DNA of 64,000 nucleotides from Ascaris suum (Eukaryota; Nematoda; Chromadorea; Rhabditida; Ascarididae): positions 9,658,520 through 9,722,519 of the forward strand of contig CM024176.1 of NCBI GenBank assembly GCA_013433145.1, written 5' to 3'. A program made the position numbers and the translations under genes. Positions 40,900 to 53,400 of this stretch are shown piece after piece. A model generated the notes under the pieces. The model had not been told where the DNA came from. It searched no databases and worked only from the letters and a program-made list of their open reading frames with translations. Numbering within the stretch: the stretch's first letter is position 1; each line of letters begins with the position of its first letter.

Positions 40900-42851
40900 T
40901 TTACAGCTGTAAGAGTCAAGGAGTTTTAAGCGAAGTGATGAGTTGTTTCATCCAGCTGAATCCCTCCCATGATAATTTGTTGATGATGTGCGCTCAAACT
41001 CGCTAATAATGAGGAAGAAGAATTTCGGGCCCATGGAATACCTGTGTTCATCTAATGCAAAAATTCGATTAACATATCAGGAAAGTATCCTTCTTCCCAG
41101 CATCCGACTCATTCGTTAATATCTTGATATACCGGTTTCCCTTAGATGCCCCTTTTCGTGAGATTTATCAGTCTAGTGCGCCACAGTGGATATTAAACAG
41201 TTAGGTATGGCTCCTGAAATTGGTCTCGATGAACTAATTCTGGGGTCGATTCGTCAGCAGTCACTGAAAATCTATACGGGAGTATCATTTGCTATGTGAG
41301 GGATCGGTAAATGGGATGACTATTGCTAAACGAGTGCCAAAAGAATTCGATTCGTTTTTCTCTGAATCCGTCTCCAAGTCACAGATGTGCCGTCGCTACT
41401 CTGACTCTTCGTTATAGTTTCTAAATGTTCAGAGGAGAAGGCGTGCACACAAGCGCTAGCCCAGAAATCTTTGAAGCGCTAACGGCTTTCCAGAAACCTA
41501 ATTCATCGCACCAAAACTCCTGTTTTATTTTCCAGCCAAACATGCTCCTTACTGCCAGGCGTACGGTAATGTTTTATTTCGTCACTGCATAGTGAGGGGA
41601 TCTTGCAATGAACCGAAAGGTCTACTGTGGTAACCAACCAGTAAAATTTCGACCTGTTTTTGTCGGCGTGAAAATCGGATTTGGTATCTCTCATTTGTGT
41701 GGTTCCGACCTTAATTCTCTTTTAACTGCATGCCTTTTGATGGCTACCGACTACCATTTTTCAGATACATCGTATTTCAACTGAACTTCGGTTGCTGCTA
41801 GGACTTAGTGGCCCGTTACGCCACCGAAAAGAATTGATCGGTTACCATCAATGCAACTGCAGCATTACCGGCTACTCAAAGAGGAATTAGTTGTATTTGT
41901 CGTATTACTGAGGATAATTATACTACGACTTGTCGCGGTACTATCATTGTTGATAGCAGCTAGCATTAACAGAACTAATGATTAGATAATTCGGCATGAT
42001 AGTTTGAAATGAATTAGCAAATGAGAATGCCTCCACCAGCAATATTGCTACTTCTGCTGAAAATTAGCATTCCTCTGCCCACCTAAATGCTGCTCCGCTT
42101 TTATTCGTGCAAAGACATAGCAACGCCTGCTAAACCTTGAGCACAAAGGGCAGTTAATATATCTGTACATCACGTCGCATTTTGCACAGGTGGGCCGTTG
42201 AAGATCACCTGGGCTCCTATAGGGTGACGAAGACTGTCACATGTCTCAGCCGAAGGAGATATCCTTCATGCGTTCAGCGAGCTGAGATGATCACTTAGTC
42301 GTGGTCGCTCGCCTATCTATTTGGAGCGTAAAGATGAATGTGCTAATAACCGTTAGCTTGCTAAGTTTAGCAGATTTAAATTCATTTCTGGAATACTTAG
42401 TCTTTCATTGTGGAATGTCCTTCAACAAACGTTCGTGTGATGATAATCATAGTTCGAAAGCAAAAGCTCATTTATCTAAGCCATTCGAAATTATCATATC
42501 TTTCGAAAAAACACTCATCGAGAACTCTCTCTCTTTTTACTCTGGAAACTCTTGACACGCTCGTTGACGAGTTACTCCATTCAACAGATGTCGGAAAGCC
42601 AACTAGCCTTCTAACAAAACAGCCATCTCGAGGAGACGTGCTTTAATTTGTGCGATTGCGGTGGGAAAATGGACAGCGAAAATGAAATCGTAAAAGCTTC
42701 ACTGTTAGCACGCAGCGCTTGCTTGGCTTTAGCGAAGTTGTGCTTACCACGCTTTTCCATTTTCACCCTTAGAAACGATTATCAGCAGTTCGAACGGCTC
42801 TATCTTTTCAATCTGTCATTTCAACCTCCCTCCCCAAATTGAAGGTCATCG

Positions 42852-43217
42852 TCAAAATGACAGAATTGAGTATCGGTCTTGGCACCACCGCTGTTCTGTT
42901 ACAATGCTTGCGGCAGGAAGTTTCGACAGGGCATCCACACTTTGTTTCCGTTTTTTATCCCGTCGGCTTGCGTATTGTGCTGACAACATCATCGGATTTT
43001 GCTGTGCACACAAACCATGCAAGGACGTTAGGAGATGATTATTGCCATGGGCGTAACTGGGAGATAAGCAAAAAGGACAACGTCGCTCCTCGTCTGCCGC
43101 TATTAATTGTTGCTTTGCGAGAGCGTAAAATGTGATGACGATTGAGCACTTCTGAAGTGATATTGCACAACGCGTGGTCAGAGGGCAAACATTGCGATGT
43201 AACTGGCCACGTGATGA
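42852..43217 (-). CDS. Cys-rich open segment next to the TG tract
   Basis: A 121-codon stop-free minus-strand frame without an early ATG. It carries Cys at spaced positions: NVCPLTTRC, LQKC, RRCPFCLSP and LHGLC, then a basic region RRDKKRKQ. The CPFC pair and spacing suggest possible metal binding, but no known zinc-finger pattern is complete. The plus-strand frame 42839-43135 is also open and may be its shadow or the reverse. It ends about 100 bp from the start of the 2.56 kb TG-rich tract. It may be an exon or decayed coding DNA. Confidence 0.28.
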   Translation of the reverse strand, partial: SSRGQLHRNVCPLTTRCAISLQKCSIVITFYALAKQQLIAADEERRCPFCLSPSYAHGNNHLLTSLHGLCAQQNPMMLSAQYASRRDKKRKQSVDALSKLPAASIVTEQRWCQDRYSILSF

Positions 43218-43319
43218 TCAGGCGCAATATCGACATGAAGATCACGTCACTACACAGAACGGAAATCATATGTCAAGACAAATCGTCACGACCACTATAA
43301 AAGCTATCCTCTTTTTCCA

Positions 43320-45882
43320 TTGTTGTGTGTGTGCTTGAGTGTGTGCGAGTGTGTGCGTGTTTGTGTCTGTGCGTGCGGGCGTGTGCATGCGTGCGCGAGT
43401 GTGTATGTATGTGCCCATGTGTGTATCTGTGTATGTGTATGAGTGCACGCATGTATCTGTATGTATGTGTGTGCATGTGTGTATGTGTGTATGCGTGTAC
43501 ATATATGAGTATGTATGTGTGGGTATGTGTGTATGTGTGTGTGCACGTGTATGCGTGTATGTGTATGTGTATGTCCGTATGTGCATATGTGTGAATGTCT
43601 GTATGTATGTGTGTTTGTGTCCATGAGTGTATGTGTATGCGTGTATCTGTGCATTCCGTACGTCTGTGCATGTGTGAATGTGTCCACGTATATATGTGTG
43701 TGTGCGCATGCGTGTGTAGGTGAGTATGTATGAGTGTGTGGGTACATCTGCATTTATGCGTGTACGTACGTGTATGCGTATGTGTGTATGTGTATCTGCC
43801 TGTATATTTATGTGTAAATACGTGTCTGCGTGTATGTGCGTATGTGTGTACGTGTTTATTGGTGTACGTGTGTGTATGCGTATGTGTATGTGTATGTATG
43901 TGTATGTGTGTATGTGTGCCTGTGTGTATGCGTGTATGTGTGGATGTGTCTAGGTGTGTGTATGTGTGTACTTGTACATGTGTATATGTGCGTACATGCC
44001 CATGTGTGTGTATCTGTATGTGCGTATGTGTATGCGTGCATGTGCGTATGTGTGTTTGACTGCATATATGTGTGTGTGTCTGTGTGTATGTCTGTATGTG
44101 TCTATGTGTGTATGTGTGTAGAAGTGTATGTGTATATGTATGTGTGTTGTATGTATGTCTATTCGTGTAGGAATATGTGTATATGCGTGTGTGTGTATAT
44201 GTGTGTATGTGTCTATGTTTGTGTCGGGGTATGCGTGTATGTGTGTATGTGTGTGTATCTTTTTGTGTATGTGAGTATGTGCGTATGTATGTGTTTGTAT
44301 GTATGTGCGTATGTGTGTATGTGTACCTGTGGATATGTGTATGTGTATGTGTGTATGTGTATATATGTCTGTATGTGTGTGTGGGTGTATGTGTTTGTGT
44401 GCACGTGCGTATTTGTATGTTATGTGCGTACGTATTTATGTGTGTATGTGCGTATGTGTGTATTCGTGTACGTGTATGTGTATAGGTCTCTATTTGTATA
44501 CGTGTGCATGTGCATGTATGTGTAGGAGTATGTGTTTGTATGTTAGTGTTTATGTGTATGTGTGGATATATGTACGTGAATGTGTGAATGTGTGTATGTA
44601 TGTGTACATGTGTATCTTGTATATATGTGTATGAGTATGTATGGATATGTATGTGTATATATGTCTGTATGTGTGTGTGGATGCATGTATTTGTGTGCAT
44701 GTGTGTATTTTTTATGTGCGTATGTGTATATGTATATATGTGTGTTTATGTGTGCATGTGTGCATGTGTATGTGTATATGTCTGTGGGTGTACATTCGTA
44801 GATGTGTGTATATGCGTATGTGTGAAGGTGTATATGTGTTTATATGTATGTAGGCAATTGTGTTTGTGTGTAGGTGTATGTGTGTATGTACGTCTGTATG
44901 TGTACGTGTGCACGTGTGCATATGTATGTGGGTATCTGTATATGTATGTCTGCATGTGTGTGGATTTCTGTATGTCTTTGTGTGTATGTGTGTGTTTGTT
45001 TGTGTGGGTAATTTTATGTGTGTATTTGTATGTTTATGCGTATATATTTTGCATGTGTGTGTGTGTTTGTGTGTCTGTTCGTGCGTCTATGTGTGCGTAT
45101 ATGTATATGTGTGTATGTTGTATGTATATGTGTATGTGCATGTGTGTTGCATGTGTGTATGTGTAGGTATGTATGTATTTGTGTGTATGTGTGTACCTGT
45201 ATACGTGTTTATGTGTGTATGGGGGAGTGTGTGTATGTGTGTATGTGTTTATGCTTATGTGTATGTTTTTATGTGTCTGTGTATGTGTATGTGTGTATGT
45301 GTGTATGTGTGTATGTATGTATGTGTGCATGTGTGTATGTGTGTAGGTGTGTATGTGTATGTGTGTATGTATGTCTGTACGTGTGTGTGGATGTGTGCAT
45401 GTGTGTGTGTGTATGGTGTATGTTTTTGTGTGTATGTGTGTAGGTGTGTATCTGTGTATGTGTGTATGCACTTCTGTATGCGTTTGTGTGGATTTGTGTG
45501 TGTTTGTGTGTATGTGTGTGTGGCGTCTATATATGTGTATATGTGTGTATGTGTGTGTATGTGTGTGCATTCGTGTATGTGCGTATGCGTGTATGCGTGT
45601 ATATGTGTGTATATGTGTATATATGTGCGTGTGTGTGTGATCTGTGTATGTGTATGTGTAGATGTGTGTATGCGCATGTGTGTATATGTGTATTTGTATG
45701 TGTGTATTTGTGCACGTGTATATGTGTATTTGTATGTGTTGTGGTTACGTGTGTTTATATATATGTGTTTGTGCATGTGCGCATGTGTGTATGCGTGTAC
45801 GTGTATGTGTGTTATGTATGTAAGAGTGTGTGTGTCGCGTATTTATGTATTTGTGTGTGCGCGTGTTTGTGTGTGCGGTTGC
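43320..45882. repeat. 2.56 kb degenerate (TGTATG/TG)n tract
   Basis: Nearly continuous TG, TGTA, TGTATG and TGCGTG units, with occasional single-base changes and short T or A interruptions. Because TG-type repeats leave several frames open, long frames appear on both strands: Cys/Val/Met-rich on plus, His/Thr-rich on minus, up to 475 codons. None of these is likely to be a gene. Alternating purine-pyrimidine DNA of this sort can adopt left-handed helix under torsion, which is known for such sequences but not tested here. Confidence 0.95.
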
Positions 45883-46648
45883 TGCACTTTTCGTTGCATT
45901 GTTTTGTGCAAACGTTTTAGTTCTTCATTCCTTATCCAGTTAGTTCTGGTTGAGGCCATCATTTTAGTGAATAGCTATCTGGACATCGACTGCATGTTTG
46001 GAGGAAATTCTTCGGAAGATTTCCTTTCACGTAATGTGATAGCTTCGACGATATTTGCAAATTTAGGATAAAAGGTCCATCTCTTGTTTGTCACCCAAGC
46101 ACTGGCCATCTGGCAAATACACTGCATTGTTTAGCAAATTTGCATGAAACTTTACATGAAATGTCCACAACTTTTTCAATTTCTACACAAATGAAACGCG
46201 AAGAAAATTTTGCTCGCCTTTCCAGTCAAAAGTCATGTGACCGCCACAATCCAATTATTTCACTAAAATTTCACGGCCTTCCCCCAACCCTTTAGAGCCT
46301 CTTTGGCTTGGCGTCATGACATTCAGCCCTCTTCTAACAAAGCTCAAGAATGCAACACGTATAAGAGACAAATGACATATTGGAAAATTCGTCTTCTCTT
46401 TTTAGGCATTCAGCTTTAGAAACATTTTGCTCGTTTACGCCTCTGAATGCTTCAAAAATTGACGAAATACGCACATGGTTGTAACATGGCTCAAATGAGT
46501 GTATTGTTGTGATTTGTCGTGATTCAAGTCTTTATGGATCCGCCCAGTAAAATATCCACTGGAATTAGCAGAGCATTCAGTGGATAAGGTAGGCTTCGTA
46601 TCGATGTCGAGATAACATAAACACGATGATGAAACACATTAATAGTCG

Positions 46649-49470
46649 TCAAGTATCGACTATATTTCTCACTTCATCCGTTGATGATTGAATGCATCGT
46701 TTTTGCATACAGAATAATGCTTCAATTACGATCGCCATCCACCAAATATGAACAACTGACGACAGGATTAGCCCACTGATTATAACGACTGCAGACGGAA
46801 ATGGAATCTTCTTCTTTGATGGTCTATAGTCGACTTTTTCGATTCGAAACGATATACAGTAGATGAGCAGCATATAAGTTATGAGCAAGGTAACCTAAAT
46901 GAAATGTCGTTAGCAGAAATGCGATGAACTCCTCATTGAGGCCTATGAAGCATACGATGCTATCCATAACAATTGTGGAGTACGACTTCGTTTACGAAAT
47001 ATTTTAGCACTTTATCATGCCTGGAGTGTGAATTAAAAAACCCGCTCAAATCGGGCAACGCTGATGGCATTTCATTTTACCGTGCTTGTCATGCGTGCAA
47101 GTAATAGTTATAGTAGTGATAATAGCAGTGATGATAACGATAATAATATTAATGACAATGTTATTGATAGCGATAAAGATAATAATAATTTTCAATAGTT
47201 TTCATGAATTAAATAAAGATAACGTAATTACTGACAAGTTTTTACACCGGTTTATCTCCGCCTCGGTGATGTTTCTATGTACTAGGTCTTAAACTCCTCC
47301 TCTCTGACACTTTCGGCATTTCACGCGACTAGGAAAATCCACTCAAATAAGGATCCTTTCTTTGTACTGTACCATACCTACATGATGCATATGTGCATAA
47401 TGCTACTCTTACTTTTATTTCAAAACAATCATAATTATTAGGTAAAGAATGTCTGTGTTAAAAGCAGTTGATGGTACAACGAAAGGTTGCCTACATTACA
47501 GCATGCGCATTGAAAATATGCACTACCCTCCTGCGGGAATCGCAGTTTCAGCAAATGCGTCCAATGGTTGACCTGAGTGTTTGGAAACCTAAACATATCG
47601 AGGACAAAGGACTGAAGCAAATGACTTCATCGGATCCAAAAGATTCTAGCGAGGTCGCATTAGCGAAGTAAGTTTACCCACCATGCGCTATTTCGATGTC
47701 TAAGAGATATTCGAAGCTGAAGTTATGTGAGAAGCAATCGGATGAATGTCGACAAGCGCTGAAGTACAATTAAATATTAGATGACTACTCGCGCAGTTCA
47801 AGAAATCCGTTAAAAGTCACAACTACCTCAGTTTGTTTTCTGTGAAGTGTAATGCTTGATTTTTTTAATCCAAAGGTTTAGTCTTCTCAAGCGTTGTTTT
47901 TGGTGAGAAGCGCCATTAATGAAGCGTTTTTCGCTTCAAATTGTACCCGCCACCTAATTTTACTGATCCCATTCGTCATTGGGTTGTCCTCATTTTCCCC
48001 TGAGTTATTCATTATACCATCGGATTTTTTGAGGACCATCTTGTTTATTCATCGTGGAAAAATTACTGAAAGGCCGTGTTGAAAATCAGTGCATCATTTT
48101 GACTGCGTTCGTATCGGCCAGAACCTAATCTGGAATATGGTCTTGTGGAGACTACCGTCGATCACAAGCTCGATATGATTATGTCTTGGCGGAACCAAAA
48201 GGCGTTCTGAAAATTTTTGCAGGCTAGTTTCAATCCACTTTTCGAGAAGTCATGATCGGCGCTGTTTAGGTACCATGTTATGCCTGCTGAACACCAAAGG
48301 CATCGTTTGAATAGCTGAGAAGTTGGGCTCATTCATTTATGCTCCGGCTCCCCTTTTGAGACTGCGCACCACAGAGAAGCACATGTGACCTCAGAATGAC
48401 TCAACGAAAGTCTTAGTTAGTTCACGTGATTTAAGGTACGAAACTCACGGTTTGATGTAATAAACTGAAAAAGGTATGGGCGCTCACTTGCCAAATAATA
48501 TGCGGTATTAGTAAAATCCTCGATCGATATATCGCGCCAAATAGCAATAGGACAACAACAGCGATACTGACCAATAAAACAACAACGAATAAATATCCAA
48601 GTTCATAGCCACGTCCCTCGAATTCGGTCGTGAAAAAGAAATAACCATCGTTGAGTACGGTTGGTGCAAAATATAGAGCTAATAACGCTGGAAGCGGAAC
48701 GCAATAAAATAATTTCTATATGAAGGTTAATTTATTTACGTTGTTTACTTGATACGTACTTTGAATTAGGAAGTTTCACGTAGCGGTTTTGTTATAACCA
48801 TTATAAGTCATCATATTAGTGATTGTTACGTTCAAAAACGCAATATTAATTGCCCAGGTGGGCATCCATCGTTGTTTTCTGAATGTGATGGACCTTTAAG
48901 AATACTGGAAACCTCGCCTGATGGTGCTCACTTCAATGGCGGAGACATCTCGCATGTTATAAGTGTAATGGAACCAAAATAAGAAGTAAAATGACCTAAA
49001 ATATCACCATCAAGATTAACGCAGTGAATAAATGGCGAATGATGACAAGTCCCCTAAGAAAATGGTGGTGTGAGAAATTCGCAATTGAAGCAATCTGCAT
49101 TTCAACGGAAAATCTTATAGGGAGCATTCATGCATATTTTCCCGAGGAAGGTTTTAACTTCTTATCAACAGGGGTTTTTATTTTTATATGCCAAGGAAGG
49201 TCTTTTATTTTTTCTGCAAGATGAGTATATCAAGCATGGAGGAATTGGTGAGGGGGCAGAATCACTGAAATTAAGCGAGGAAAAAATTTAGACTTTCTAA
49301 CCAATGATGAAGAGTTCACAGGTGCCGACCATGAAAACTGCATCATGAAGGGAGACGTATCCAAGACAGCAAAGATGTGGTCTAAAAGCCCATGGTGCCA
49401 CCACTAGAACTCGACGAAGTGATCTTTCTAGGCGTTCTGAGTTGGGCGACTCTCGAGAAAAAATTCGTCC
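46649..49470 (-). CDS. Four-helix membrane protein, nematode CCxG family, copy 2
   Basis: Paralogue of the 31.0-35.2 kb gene on the same strand. Exons are 49470-49302 (169 nt), 48687-48488 (200 nt) and 46894-46649 (246 nt with stop), again 615 nt in total with the same phases. Exon 1 reads FRPHLCCLGYVSLHDAV and ends in GELFII-type helix 1. Exon 2 has FFFTTEFEGRG, helix 2 (FVVVLLVSIAVVVLLLFG) and LLIPHIIWQ. Exon 3 has KKKIPFPSAVVIISG and VVHIWWMAIVIE, then a polar tail. Homology with copy 1 runs back to GRIFSRES (copy 1: MRVFLRER), exactly to a TAG acceptor at 49471-49473. No ATG lies in frame in exon 1, so the start codon is in an unplaced upstream exon. Introns are 614 and 1593 bp, shorter than in copy 1. 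A possible plus-strand exon lies inside the second intron. Confidence 0.78.
47552..47667 (+). CDS. Candidate exon nested in an intron
   Basis: A TTTCAG acceptor at 47546-47551 and a strong GTAAGTTT donor at 47668 bound a 116-nt segment open in one frame. It starts QMRPMVDLSVWKPKHIEDKG and ends EVALA. The stretch is polar and protein-like and lies on the strand opposite to the host gene, inside its second intron. No neighbouring exon could be joined and no family was recognised. Confidence 0.35.
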
Positions 49471-50212
49471 CTACAACGGCACATTTTGGTCAGCGATTTC
49501 ACGAACTTCGTCAAGATTGGTGACTATTGGTCACTTATTTTACCAACTTCCTCAAAAATCAAGCATTCTGGTTATGGAGTACAGCAATATTGCTATGATA
49601 TCAGCGCCATATTCGGTTGCAGATGCATGTGGGTGGGATTGCAAAATTTACCAAAAATGTAGGCTCTTTCTTGAAGGGACGTAGAGTCCGAAACTGCCAT
49701 AAGAGTTGTTTGCCACAACCACCATAAAAAAAGCGCATGGAGAGGGACCAAAAGACTTGAAACTATCGTTGCTACACTTTATCAAAACAAAAAGTCGTCG
49801 AACTGTGATAACTCTTGAAATTCATGCTTCTTTCACTGCTTTCTTTTTAAGGTTCTTCAGCAACAGCCCCCATGTTTTCCCAAGGGCTTGATTTCATTCT
49901 TTTTTTCTTTCATTCCCACGCAATACATTTTTGGCTTTATTATCTCTTCCTCTTTCGGGATGCGGCATCCGTGAGATTCGTGAACGTTATTTCGTCGGCT
50001 GATTGAGGAAATGAGATTTCAAGACAGGCAGGTTTTTTAGAATGTTGGCAGACTAAGCGAAATTCTGCACATTTGAAGTGATTGCAATGATCTCTACAAA
50101 CTTAACGAAGTGAATGCAACGAAAGCGATGCTTTCTAGAAGTCCGAGCGAAAACCAAATTTTTTCATTCCAGTTTGTTAATCAACACGACATTGAAGGAA
50201 GGTTGTCCTGAT

Positions 50213-50268
50213 AAGTGAAAGATAATAAAGAAGCACGCGAAATATTGATCAAACATGAAGATGAGAAA
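50213..50268 (+). CDS. Very short candidate exon
   Basis: A short open segment after a TAAG, reading KDNKEAREILIKHEDEKR and followed by a GTAGGT donor at 50269. It lies less than 90 bp before the next candidate exon but does not join it in that exon's preferred frame. The evidence is weak and rests on composition and donor only. Confidence 0.15.
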
Positions 50269-50354
50269 AGGTAGGTTGCAAATATTTCCTTTTATGTGAA
50301 TCAGTTCGAATTTTCTACTCACATTTCATCGCCTTAACGATAAAAAATTTGCAG

Positions 50355-50548
50355 TTTGGGCCAAAGCACCTGGGAAAAAATTCGGCTTAAATGTTGTTGC
50401 GTGGCCCCAGCGGTACCAGCTCGAGACGCAGCTCCACCTAAATGCACCGCCGGAAGTTCGTATGAAACGTTTGTGCAAGTTGCCTGCTCTACTTAAGACG
50501 GCGGCAACAAATGCACCACCCAAAAGAGAAATTATACGAAAAGTTTGT
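50355..50548 (+). CDS. Candidate exon, unknown basic protein
   Basis: Bounded by an AATTTGCAG acceptor at 50346-50354 and a GTAAGTG donor at 50549. One frame is open throughout (64 codons): WAKAPGKKFGLNVVAWPQRY, then a stretch with APPEVRMKRLCKLPALLK and a basic end REIIRKVC. It has no ATG near its start, which fits an internal exon. A second frame is open for 46 codons, and a minus-strand frame is open too, so the reading frame is not certain. No family was identified. Confidence 0.38.
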
Positions 50549-50800
50549 GTAAGTGATAGCGGCCAGGAGAATTATTCATTCTGAAGATTTCCGTTTTGCC
50601 TATTTTTCACATTCATATGAATTTTTGGGACATCCCAGCGCAACGTTTTTAGTCAGAATCATAGAGAAAAAAAAGTTAAGTTTCCCACGCTCACTTGAAT
50701 AAAAGAACGAAGTCGAATGGGCTCTGCACTTGACGGTGCTGTTCGTTATGTTGAACTAAACTTTCGCCGTGCTTTTTCATCTTGACTAACTTTCGCTTAG

Positions 50801-50993
50801 CGTGAACACATATGCACATCTGCTGGATCTTAAAATTCCATATTTCAACTACCTGGAAAAATATTCCTCCTCCAAAGTGCTAAATTTTAACGCGTCAATC
50901 CTAAGGGGATTTCCATTCGTGATACGAAAGCATAACAATGATTTATTGCAACCTATAAAAAAACTAGACTTGTGGATATCTTTCAAGCACTGA
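50801..50993 (+). CDS. Candidate terminal exon
   Basis: Follows a TTTCGCTTAG acceptor ending at 50800 and runs 63 codons to a TGA at 50991-50993. The sequence includes YAHLLDLKIPYFNYLEKY and LRGFPFVIRKHNNDLLQP and has protein-like composition. It could be the last exon of a gene that includes the segment at 50355-50548, but a direct join is out of phase, so at least one more exon (perhaps near 50.7 kb) would be needed. Confidence 0.32.
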
Positions 50994-51832
50994 ATTAAAT
51001 GAGAAATAAGATCTCGAATCAATCAGTAATGATGGAGTTTATGGCATTTCCGTAGTTTATTTACAAATCCTTGCTCTTGCTTACCATTCGGTGCCGATCA
51101 TTTACAGCAATTCTGTTACTCCGCTCTTTCGAGTTTTTCATTCTGGTGCGTGGAGAAGCTGAAATTCATCGTTCTTTTGAAACGAGAATTATTAATATGT
51201 AGCACTTGTTGTTTAATATGAATGCTTTTAGCAGCCCATGAAAGATGATTGATCGACTCCAGAAACGCTCGCATGAGTTTAGCCGGAGTTCATCTGTAGA
51301 GTGATGGAGTAATAGGTATGCGTAGGAAAGCAAGATTTTAGAACAAATGTCCTTTCAATTTAAACAGAACGCACCAGAGGGACTTATACTACCTGGTTTT
51401 TCTATGTTGTCAGAAAATGTCAAGAGAAAAGCAACAATGCACTGATTTTCTAACAGATAAATGCATGCAAATATATTTTCGCATGCTTCTATCTTCATAG
51501 CTCCTCACGAATACGACGCATAGATATGAAAATAATCATAATTATATATTTTACTAGACAGCATAGTTGCTGAAGAAAAATGCTCATCAAAAGTTCATCG
51601 CGCCGAATGTTTCATTTCATAAGCTTGAAAAACTTGAAACGATAAAATTCTGCGGCGAACGGAGTAAAACTCATCTGCAACCATATCTTCACTTTCGCCT
51701 GCAATCCTGAGTGCATCCACGTTTGAGGGGGTGGCTAGTGTTACATTACTAATCGTGTCACACGCCTACTATTTTTCGATAATTCCCAACTACCGATGGA
51801 CCGAGTAGGTGCTGAAAAAAACGATTTGCATG

Positions 51833-51860
51833 TGGGAGAGGGAAGGAGGGAGGGGAGAAA
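51833..51860. repeat. G-rich homopurine tract
   Basis: About 28 bp of G and A with repeated GGG runs (gggagagggaaggagggagg). Possible quadruplex or triplex former. Confidence 0.6.
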
Positions 51861-52399
51861 AATGAAATTCTGAACATGCCTTACCCCGCAATCACCGAAT
51901 GAAAAATTATCGTCTGGTTGTATTTCTCCGTAAATGCCTAAAAGCGAAAGAAAACGATTAGTTAACAGATGGTTCTGTGCACAACAACAGCGCAGTAATA
52001 ATGATGAAGCCTCGAAATGTGAAAGATATTCTGCGTCTTTTCAGTGTACCTTACCACTATATACGTACCTCAGACGTCGTTTATTTCGAGTGCTCGCGGC
52101 TATCCCTTCTGACCTTATTAGATTCGTCTCAGTGCTGCCTGCAAATAGCTTCAATAATTACAGTTGTTGATGGTCAATTGGAATGATGTAAGTGATTGGT
52201 TTAGAAGTGGACATAAATGTTCTTCGCAGTGAGATCCTAAGAAACATTTCACTTCGACATCTGCACTATCTGACAACCTGTGCCATTGTAACTATGCTCA
52301 TCCGAATATTTTTCCTGTATGCTTAAAGGTTATCGATGAGTGAGAAATTAGGACCAGAATGAACCAAGGGCCACATTGATATGTCAGCGGTGAGAAGCG

Positions 52400-53400
52400 G
52401 AATTAGCTCAGCTTTAGGTAGCATGCTCCATATTCTCGGCCACACGACCAGCAGCTGCTAGAGCGATGGCTGCCATGGTAGACTTGGAGAACTCTTTAAT
52501 ATTCCGTTCATGCTGAACACCCAGTTGCTCTGCAGCGCGACGGTTGGCTGAGCAATCCTGCGATAAGGCCTCATGAACGATCCAACGAGACCTTTATTTC
52601 CCACCAGCTGCCTGCGTGTTGCTGTCGCTTGTGTGCATCCGTCAAATGCTACAACATTGAGCAAGCAGAAGAGGATTCCAGCCTGAACAGAGCAGGACTC
52701 GCGTGGATGCGCTAATCTTGCGCATTGTGCTGCAAATTGAAGTCTGGTTCTTTGTCACGCCAGCTAATGCAAATGTGCACCAATGTTCTCCGCGTAATCC
52801 TCGATGCAACAAAAGCTTCGTTAATGCGGTAAATAGAACTGGTATGCAGATTTCTTGAAGCGCTCGCGTTGGCTATATTCAGGCCAAATCTCAGTCGATC
52901 TTAGTTTCTGACACCTTCTGAACAAAAAATGTGAAGGATGAAGGTGGTCACTCCTTCTTTCTCTCTCTAAAGCAGCCCTTCGCGAAACTTGTAAGCGCCT
53001 CCTCACAGACTCGCGAACGCATGTTTCGGCTTTCAGAAGAGCACAAATAAAAGCATCATTGCTAGCAACGGGGTTGTCTCATAGAACCTGCCGAAGGGAG
53101 AGCCAATATGAGGTACTTGTACCAGGCCGCTTCAACAATTCGCCGTTGACAGCGCAGGCAGCGACCTTGCATATTTTATGAGAGGGGGGGTGAAGGCCCA
53201 AGTGGGACGTTGCGAACCTATCGGACTTGTTCTCGTTTTTTTCACGCGCCGTATTAAGGATTACCAGGGCGATAGGGGAGGTGGGCAAAAATTCGCAAGG
53301 GAAGAGGCATGACCAGGTGCAACACGACTTCTGAACCAGGGACTGTGACTTTCCTCTTGAAATTGGTGTAGCCAACAGCGCATTCCCGAAGCCATGCGTC
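52400..53400 (-). pseudogene. Decayed coding block, probable transposon or gene relic
   Basis: This block is richer in GC than its flanks. On the minus strand it holds protein-like pieces in changing frames. One frame from about 52845 to 52570 is broken by two TAG codons and includes VASRITRRTLVHICISWRD and HLTDAHKRQQHAGSWWEIK. The adjacent frame then takes over with EALSQDCSANRRAAEQLGVQ and STMAAIALAAAGRVAENMEH before a TAA near 52420. A 61-codon frame at 53006-52821 and a 98-codon frame at 53375-53079 are also open. The pattern is that of an old coding sequence with stops and frameshifts. No reverse transcriptase or transposase motif was seen. Confidence 0.35.

Noticed and set aside
43273..44700. 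475-codon His/Thr-rich minus-strand frame and many Cys/Val frames on the other strand
   Set aside because: Produced entirely by TG/CA repeats, which lack stop codons in several frames; no complex sequence is present.
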